From: Hygrocybe punicea | Lineage: Eukaryota > Basidiomycota > Agaricomycetes > Agaricales > Hygrophoraceae | Direction of reading: 5' to 3' | NCBI GenBank assembly: GCA_963556145.1 | Contig: OY744464.1 | Coordinates: 4,898,001 to 4,962,000, forward strand | DNA length: 64,000 nt | Shown here: piece by piece, positions 57,812 through 64,000 of the stretch | Layout of the letters: each line of letters opens with the position of its first letter | Position numbering within the stretch: position 1 is the stretch's first letter | Made by a program: the position numbers and the translations under genes | The notes under the pieces: model-generated | What the model was told of the DNA's origin: nothing | The model's input: only the letters and a program-made list of their open reading frames with translations | The model's database searches: none

Positions 57812-58424
57812 TGTGATGGCGAGTGAGGTTGTAGACCCGAATGGGAATCTACGGAAAGGGTGATCAGCTAAGAAGTGATCAGAGGAGTTTATTGTCTATA
57901 GTCTAGTCAATCCAACCCGAATCCAGGGTTCTGGATCAGAGGGGAAGTGAAGGGAGTGGAGTACGAAGACTAATGAGATGATACGAAGCGAGGACTAAGA
58001 AGTAGAACTGAAGGGATGCAATACGATAGGATGTAATATGATATGGTGGGATATGATAATATATAGGTTGTAGTATAAGGGTACATCTTTTATACTACTG
58101 GGAGAGATCTTGTGCTGTAGTAACTATGTACTACAAGCGAAGGCTGTAACTGATGGTAGAGAGGTGGAGCGGAGTATAGGGGGAATGGTGCTATGTACTA
58201 AGTAACGGGAAATGAAGATATATCATATGTAACTATATACGTACTGATTCCGGGTTGTTAGCGACATCGCATCTTGAGTATGAACGATTCCGGAGGCGGA
58301 ATCTGGAGCGGAATCGACGGAAAAGACTGGAAACGGGCGGAATCGATGATACGTGAATGGGAATGGACGAGGACGAAGTGGGATATGAAGAGGATTCGGG
58401 TCCAGAGGGCCCGGAGCCTCTACA
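57812..58424 (-). repeat. 5' LTR of the gypsy-like element
   Basis: 613 bp partner of 49619-50231, next to the primer-binding site and gag, which fixes the element's orientation. Confidence 0.85.
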
Positions 58425-59472
58425 TCGTGTCACTTTTCACTCCGATCTATCCTCCACTTCCGACCCTACATCCGACAATGACGACGTCATCACTTGGGTC
58501 TGGAACATTATTGATGACAATCAAAGATGGTATCCTAATCCGTATGATTACCCTCATCATCCAATCACCGCTGACGAACCATCAACATCACATACGCTTA
58601 TACACACACTTAATAATACTGCACAGCATAACCACTGGATCAGCTGTCTGTTGACACCAGACCTGCAATGCAGCCATTGGCAACCACGTTGGCACCCCAA
58701 AACACGTAGACCACGAAGTACACCAAGACACCGTTCATCTCGGAGCTCAGTCTCCTCGCAGCCACGCATGACGAAGAAGCCTACCCTGAAGTCGCTTAGT
58801 ATATAAACCCGAATACTTGTAGTCAGTAACCCTAAGTCTAGTTTAGCTACACTTCCCCAGATCGCTACCCTGACTACCCAGACACTTCCTTTCCCTTTCC
58901 TACCCTTGTACTCGCTTACTCTATATATCTTCCTCTGTTTGGTTGATTGTTGCCAGAGCTCGCAATTAAGACCGCGATCTGTAACACTTCGGTTGTCGTC
59001 AATGATGTTCTGGACCCAAGTAATGATGTCATTGTCGGAAGCAGGGTCAGAATCAGTGGTAAGATCAGAGTGAAAAGTGACAATACCCCCAGAACAAGGG
59101 GAATTGTCCCGATGAACCAGAAGGACAAGGGAGTCATACACAAAAGCACAGTCACAGAATTCAGCGATGGACACGGAGAGTGTCCTCGAGCTAATCACTG
59201 GCTCAGAGGCTAAGACTAAATCTGAAATCTCTACTGACTACCAAACAGGGCTATCTACTGCATCGAACCATGGGAAGGTCACGTGATCGCTGGACTAGTG
59301 GCTACAATCCACTAGTCCAGCGTAAGGATCGATGGGAGCATTGGAGAACCAGATGGGGGCATGGCAGGCGGGGGAGGGCCAAGAGGATGCATAGAGTAGA
59401 AGGTAGGGGGAGTGAGAAGAAGGTCAACGCCGAGATGGGTGATGGACGTTGTAATGGCAAGGTCAGGGTGGC
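58425..59472. repeat. TGTTAC LTR-like repeat, copy B, flanked by inverted coding remnants
   Basis: About 58520-58995 is the reverse complement of copy A, without the MITE. On its left the plus strand reads VTFHSDLSSTSDPTSDND and ITWVWNIIDDNQ. On its right the minus strand reads VTFHSDLTTDSDPASDND and ITWVQNIIDDNR. The same retroelement-like segment thus faces inward from both sides. 59100-59472 holds no gene that I can support. Confidence 0.6.
59288..59322. repeat. Perfect 14-bp inverted repeat (hairpin)
   Basis: CGCTGGACTAGTGG (59288-59301), loop CTACAAT, then CCACTAGTCCAGCG (59309-59322). Non-coding, between retroelement remnants. Confidence 0.7.
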
Positions 59473-60234
59473 TGTGGAATGAAGATCCTAACCTGGGGGG
59501 TGTCAGCGTAGAAGTGACTGGGAATAGTTTAGCAAGCTTCAGAGAAATGATAAGAGACTAAGAGTAAAAAGCCGCTGAGTAAAACTACTAATAACTATCG
59601 AAACTGGTCTAAGCTGATGAAGCTGACGATGTCAGGTACGGCGGGTCAGGTGTCGGGTGACGAGGGATGTAGAAATAATGACGGTAGAACGATGGGGAGA
59701 GTGTCGAGGAAACCGATGAGTAATATGTGCGATGGATTTTACTGAGAGACTGATTCTCAGAGAGAGGAAATGGGGGAACTGATTTCTTATTTTGACACGG
59801 CGCTTGGGCACCGTTTTTATACTACAGAATTCTCTATCTAGATTCAGACGAGAGTCATCAGCCGATGAGAGAGAACAAAGAGGAATAGAAATGGGGAAAT
59901 GAGAAGAGGGTTGCAACATGATGGTGACAGGAAAATGGAGGGGAAAGTAAATATCCACAAAAATGATCTAAAGATTCATACCTATCTCCGAAAGGATGAA
60001 GGGATGCGTATATAAGGCAAGTCCAAAGTCAGGAATCGAGTCCGATGAGATCCATCTGCGATAATTGGGATTCCGTGAGTTTAGGAGGTGGACCGACCCA
60101 GTACGTGAGCAGCCATGCTAGTCGGTATGCATCAGGTTATGTCGGGTTCGAGCATGGATCGCTAGAGATGTTGGGTTCAAGCGGATTCGTGAGATATCAA
60201 GTTTACGGCCTCAGAGGGTTGAGGACCCTCTACA
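59473..60234 (-). repeat. 3' LTR of a second gypsy-like element (LTR3)
   Basis: Reads TGTAGAGGGTCC on the minus strand from 60234 and ends near 59473 (TTCCACA). Related to LTR1 and LTR2 by blocks such as GGACTTGCCTTATATACGCA and TTTCGGAGATA. It lies at the 3' end of an antisense gene like the one at 50565. Confidence 0.65.
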
Positions 60235-60405
60235 TCTCCTTGGGTCTTCTAATAGAGACCATCTGTGGTCGAGAATATGGGATCTCCAAATGCTGGTCAC
60301 GAGTGTGGCCAATCACGTGAGTGGCCAAACAGCGGCAAAGTAAAATAAATAAATAAAAATGTCTTTGTTGATCCGTCTTTTCCTCTACACCATCACACGC
60401 CCACC

Positions 60406-61941
60406 ATGTCCCAAATCTACGACAACTTCCTCGCCTTCATCGAAGGCATTGAACCCGATGTCCAGGCGGACTACGAAGAGGCCGTCAACGTGGTCACCAT
60501 TTTTCACAACGATGATTTCGTTACGATGGTAGATGGCAATGAGGGGTTGGCCAGGCAATGGATAAGTGGCTGCAAGAAGGCGATGGTGAGTTTCCCGATC
60601 GATCACGTGTGTCCTAGGATAGCTCATGTCATCCCACTAGCATGGTTACCATGGAATCGTCGCGGAACTCCGAGCTGGTGGTATAAGGCCAGTAACACCG
60701 CCGCTATGGGTCGACTGCCAATCGTACGCTAACAATGTCAAGGAATGGCTGAAAGAAGCGGCGGAACGAGAGAGGCAGGAAGAGGAAGAGGCTAGATGGC
60801 AGGTGGATGAGGAAGCGGCTGCGTGGGAAGAGGAGGCAAGATGGCTGGTGGACACAGGCACAAGCAGATGCAGAGAAACAGTGAGTGGTGGCAGAGGAAA
60901 GGCAGGAGAGGCTTCAATACATACTGGTACCTTAGTTAACTATACTGACAGTATTGGTACAATTTTATGGTGCACTATTGTCAATAAATGCTGTCTGAAG
61001 CAATTATTATGATTAGTAAAACTGAGAGGTGAACACAGGTCTGGTTTTACTACAGCTGGCACTAGCTGTGAGTTCAGTTTCACTATATCCAGCACTTGCT
61101 GCAGGATTTAGTTCTACTGTCACCAGTACTTGCTACAGTGTAGGTTTTACTAATGCCAGCACTTGCTGCTGGCCCTTGGCTAGTTTTACTATATCCAGCA
61201 CTTGCTGCTAGCCCTGGTTATATTATTGGCAGCACTTGCTGCAACCTCAGTTTGACTAATGCCAGCACTTGCTACTAGTGTAATCTTAAGTTGAGGATAT
61301 CACTCAAGCCAAGGGGATCCAAAGAAAATTGTATATATATATATATAGATAGATAGATAGATATAGATATAGATATAGATATATAAGATGTGCAACTACA
61401 CTGACCTAAAGGGGATAACGGCCAAGGAATCCCTATAGTGAAAGGGCAACCTAGCAAGTGCTGGCATTAGTAAAACTGAGGTTGCAGCAAGTGCTACAAT
61501 AATATAACCAGGGCTAGCAGCAAGTGCTGGATATAGTAAAACTAGCCAAGGGCCAGCAGCAAGTGCTGGAATTAGTAAAACCTACACTGTAGCAAGTACT
61601 GGTGACAGTAGAACTAAAACCTACAGCAAGTGCTGGATATAGTGAAAATGAACTTACAGCTAGTGCCAGCTGTAGTAAAACCAGACCTGTGTTCACCTCT
61701 CAGTTTTACTAATCACAATACTTGCTTTAGCCAGCATTTATTGGCATTAGTGCACCATGGATTTGTACCAATACTGCAGGTATAGTTAACTAAAGTAGTA
61801 GCATGGACTGGAGGCTTAGAATCGAGCAGGAAGGGCAGCATTGGACTCAGGAAGCAGACCGGGTTGAAAGGGAGTCAGCCACGTATTGACGGCATATCAG
61901 CGAGGAGTGGCAAGCTCAAGCAAACCTCGCAAATACATTGG
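60406..61941 (+). pseudogene. Second copy of the antisense coiled-coil accessory gene, broken by a MITE
   Basis: Exon 1 MSQIYDNFLAFIEGIEPDVQ..GLARQWISGCKKAM (60406-60585) corresponds to MSTEYNKFL..ARQWVVRRRRAM of the first copy, with its donor at the same place. After an intron ending near 60740 a Glu/Arg-rich coiled coil follows (EWLKEAAERERQEEEEARWQ). The MITE at 60930 interrupts it. Beyond 61797 Glu-rich coding resembles the coiled coil again (WTQEADRVERESATY) and then meets LTR2. The Cys-rich part is missing. Confidence 0.65.
60930..61795. mobile_element. Foldback MITE with long arms and TA target duplication
   Basis: Arms of about 345 bp, 60930-61277 and about 61453-61795, are inverted complements. 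The ends are CCTTAGTTAACTATAC and GTATAGTTAACTAAAG. A TA flanks each side (60928-60929, 61796-61797), as in Tc1/mariner-type insertions. Each arm contains about six copies of a unit with CCAGCACTTGCTGC and TTTTACTA. The loop holds TA and GATA microsatellites (61330-61386). No ORF of substance. Confidence 0.8.
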
Positions 61942-62816
61942 TGTAGAGACTCGATGTCCCTCTGAGTCCGTATCGTCGATATATCATGAATCCAGACGAA
62001 CCTGCTGCCTCCATTCAACTCACATTCGAACCCGATGTAACCCGACGTAACCCGATGTGACATGACCCGACGTGACTGACGTGACCCAATGTATGCCGCT
62101 TCGTCACAGCCGCTTTCGGACCAAATCCGGCAGCCTCAGAAGCCCCGGAGTTCTAATTATAGGAGACGGATCCCATCGGACTTGATCCCCGACTTCGGAC
62201 TTACTTTATTTATGCATCCCCTCGTCCTTTCGGAGATATGTAGGACATTTTAGATCTTTTTCTTGGATATTCATTCTCCCCTCCATGTTCCTGTCTTCGT
62301 CGCTTTGCAACCCCCCTTTCCACATCCCCATTCCAACCTTTCTTTGTAGCTTGCCATCGGCCGAAATAGACATGTCTGAAAGTAGCTACACACACATGTA
62401 CTATAAAAACGGTCCCCAACGACCATACAAAAAGAGATACCATTAGTCCCCGTTTCCCTCATAGTCAGAATCCTTTTAATCCCTTCAAATGCTCGTCCAC
62501 GTAGACCCTTAGCCTTTTTGTAGTTCACTTCGTTGTCTTTATTGCTGTTCCCGTATATTTGTTCATCGTTTCCGACCCGACCCAACCCGACCCGCCATAC
62601 CTGACATCATCGGCATCATCGGGTTCTTCATTATTTGTCTGTTTTCACTCCGTTCATCACCGGATTCGTCGTTATTTGTTTAGTTTTACACGGCGGCTTA
62701 CATCTTTACTTCTATTTCTATTTTTACTACTACTCCCGACACTGACTTATCCACTGTCACTTCTACGCTGACACCCTCTGGTTAGGATCTTATTTCTTTA
62801 TATAGTTCCGAAGCCA
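61942..62816 (+). repeat. LTR of the gypsy family (LTR2)
   Basis: 875 bp, TGTAGAGAC to GAAGCCA, aligning through its length with LTR1 (51747-52635). Many differences from LTR1 are CpG to TpG or CpA. No target duplication was found. Confidence 0.75.
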
Positions 62817-63080
62817 TACTTGGCACTGATGACAAGACTGAACGTACCACTTAACGTTGTGGTTGAGGTGTGGCCACCAGAAACGGTCGAGTAGGCAAGC
62901 GTGGACGGAGAATATGCCTTTATGGCCGAGGGAGTCGTGAGTGTCTTTGAGTAATTGAAGCCGATGGTCGGGTGGTATGATGAGTTTGTGTTTTCCGTGA
63001 TGGTCTTTGCGCCAAAGCTTGTTATCGGTGACAAAGAACTCAAGAGAGTATCTCAGGAACAGACGGTACTCATCATCCAT
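62817..63080 (-). pseudogene. Gypsy integrase zinc-binding domain fragment
   Basis: Minus-strand frame MDDEYRLFLRYSLEFFVTDN, then LWRKDHHGKHKLIIPPDHR, DTHDSLGHKGIFSVHACLLD, FWWPHLNHNVKWYVQSCHQC. This is the HHCC zinc-finger segment of a Ty3/gypsy integrase (His in THDSLGHKG, Cys in SCHQC). It ends abruptly at LTR2, so the catalytic core is missing. Its strand matches LTR3 and is opposite to the accessory gene. Confidence 0.8.
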
Positions 63081-63244
63081 GAGGTTCGTGGGTCGGGTTA
63101 GATCTCATAACCAGGTTCTCGATGAGGGCAAGACAAGTGTTGGCCGTGTGGGCTTTATCAGATCGCGGTATGTCAGAAATGATTTCCTGATTTGTGTAGA
63201 CGAGGATGGCCGGTAACTCTTGGAGTCAGTCAGCTGTGGCACGG

Positions 63245-64000
63245 CAGTGGCCACATATGGCAATCAGCTTAGATGGCATGGGGACAGGTCAGTAGTTATT
63301 GTGTTTTGCATGTGACTTTGCCAACGTCACAGTCACACTTCATTTTGAGCGCCCAACTCAAAATTGCCATATCTCATGTAATACTCAACGTACAGCTTAG
63401 CAGTTTGAAATATGAGAGTTCGAATATAATGTCTAGATGTTCACAGTGTAAAAAGTCCCAAAAACGGTCACACAAAAAACCAAATTTTTTGGTGCAACCC
63501 CCCCACGTGCAACACCTCCAGAAGCTTTTGGAGTCCATCAATCTGCACCAAACTTCACATGCATGACCTCTGGTAACCTATCAATGTGCTAGTCAATCAC
63601 TGTTACTTTCTTGTCGATAATTCAATTCCAAGGTGAGGGAAATTGATGATAACCGCCTAAATTGGGAATTCAATGAAAACTTGGCAGTTCAACACTATCA
63701 ACAACCACCCATGGTTCAAGGCAAGGCGATTGCATCAGTTGTTCAGTGGATAATTGTACGACTCGGCACAACCATGATGGAGGAGGACATTGCCATGTAC
63801 ACCAATGTCTCTAGTTGTTCCGTTCGGAAGATACTGGCATACTTCAAGTGTTCTGGCCGAATCAATGTCCCTGAGTGCGAAAGGCCAAAAGTGCATCAAA
63901 TTCTGTGTAAATTGAGGTGTGTAGCATTACATCTTGTGCACTCATTCTCCACAAACTTTTGATATGCAGTATATGCATCGCAGGTTGAATAAATGCCCTG
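63245..64000 (+). mobile_element. Probable Tc1/mariner-like element, left part
   Basis: A plus-strand frame near 63633-63905 encodes a helix-turn-helix-like region (AIASVVQWIIVRLGTTMMEE, YTNVSSCSVRKILAYFKCSG). This resembles the N-terminal part of fungal Tc1/mariner-type transposases. A GTGTAAAT...ATATGCAG intron (about 63905-63968) would join to further coding at the window edge. The A/T-rich non-coding lead from about 63245 fits an element end. The DDE catalytic part and right terminus lie outside, so the family call is tentative. Confidence 0.45.

Larger units (their letters stand above)
49619..58424 (-). mobile_element. Ty3/gypsy-like retroelement (gag-only) with an antisense accessory gene
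   Basis: Two 613-bp LTRs (57812-58424 as 5' LTR, 49619-50231 as 3' LTR, reading on the minus strand) start TGTAGAGG and end TCACA. A primer-binding site follows the 5' LTR and gag follows it. No protease, RT, RNase H or integrase was found in the interior. Near the 3' LTR lies an opposite-strand gene (50565-53047). The interior is interrupted by an LTR-like insertion (51747-52635) and by a complete LTR element (53539-56315). No target duplication flanks it (TCAT against TCGT), so the ends may have been rearranged. Confidence 0.75.

Noticed and set aside
49619..58424. The LTR pair considered as a simple intact insertion with target duplication
   Set aside because: Flanking bases TCAT and TCGT differ and the flanking repeats are in opposite orientation, so a simple insertion is not supported.
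61029..61696. 60-codon Cys/Ser/Thr-rich frames in both arms of the MITE that resemble a secreted peptide
   Set aside because: They are identical because the arms are inverted repeats and consist of the tandem unit; no sign of a gene.

Overview
The window looks like nuclear DNA of a mushroom-forming basidiomycete (Agaricomycetes). Genes are packed on both strands and broken by many short GT-AG introns of about 50 nt. The proteins are typical fungal housekeeping types, and the right third is full of retroelements of kinds common in Agaricomycetes. Species cannot be named from sequence alone. All exon joins below were read by eye.

Positions 1-37,400 are ordinary gene space: a CorA/ALR1-type Mg2+ transporter (partial), an intron-containing tRNA-Arg(TCT), a foldback repeat, a GPI inositol-deacylase, a 14-3-3 protein, a secreted M28 aminopeptidase, CLPTM1, an unrecognised protein, a TOM20 gene that can be spliced in frame onto a SET-domain protein, PP4 regulatory subunit 3 (Psy2), a Whi3/Scw1-type RNA-binding protein, a small membrane protein, acyl-protein thioesterase, TRM10, NDUFAF5 and a C2H2 zinc-finger protein. 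Several neighbours share very short divergent or convergent spacers.

Positions 37,596-45,200 hold two almost identical tyrosine-recombinase (DIRS/Ngaro-like) retroelements facing each other. The plus copy starts where a TATA box in the minus copy predicts transcription to begin. It lacks exactly one 53-nt GT-AG intron that the minus copy keeps, and it ends in an A-rich tract. It therefore reads as a copy of a spliced transcript.

Positions 45,600-64,000 are a layered transposon graveyard. A TIR element with 8-bp target duplication was hit by a small LTR element, which was hit by a second hAT-like element. A gag-only Ty3/gypsy-like element (minus strand, 613-bp LTRs) carries a coiled-coil plus Cys-rich gene antisense to gag beside its 3' LTR, and contains a young non-autonomous LTR element with a proline-rich ORF. 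A second locus repeats the LTR - antisense gene - integrase order. The window ends in a probable Tc1/mariner-like element. Substitutions between recent repeat copies are mostly CpG to TpG, which points to methylation-driven decay of these transposons.
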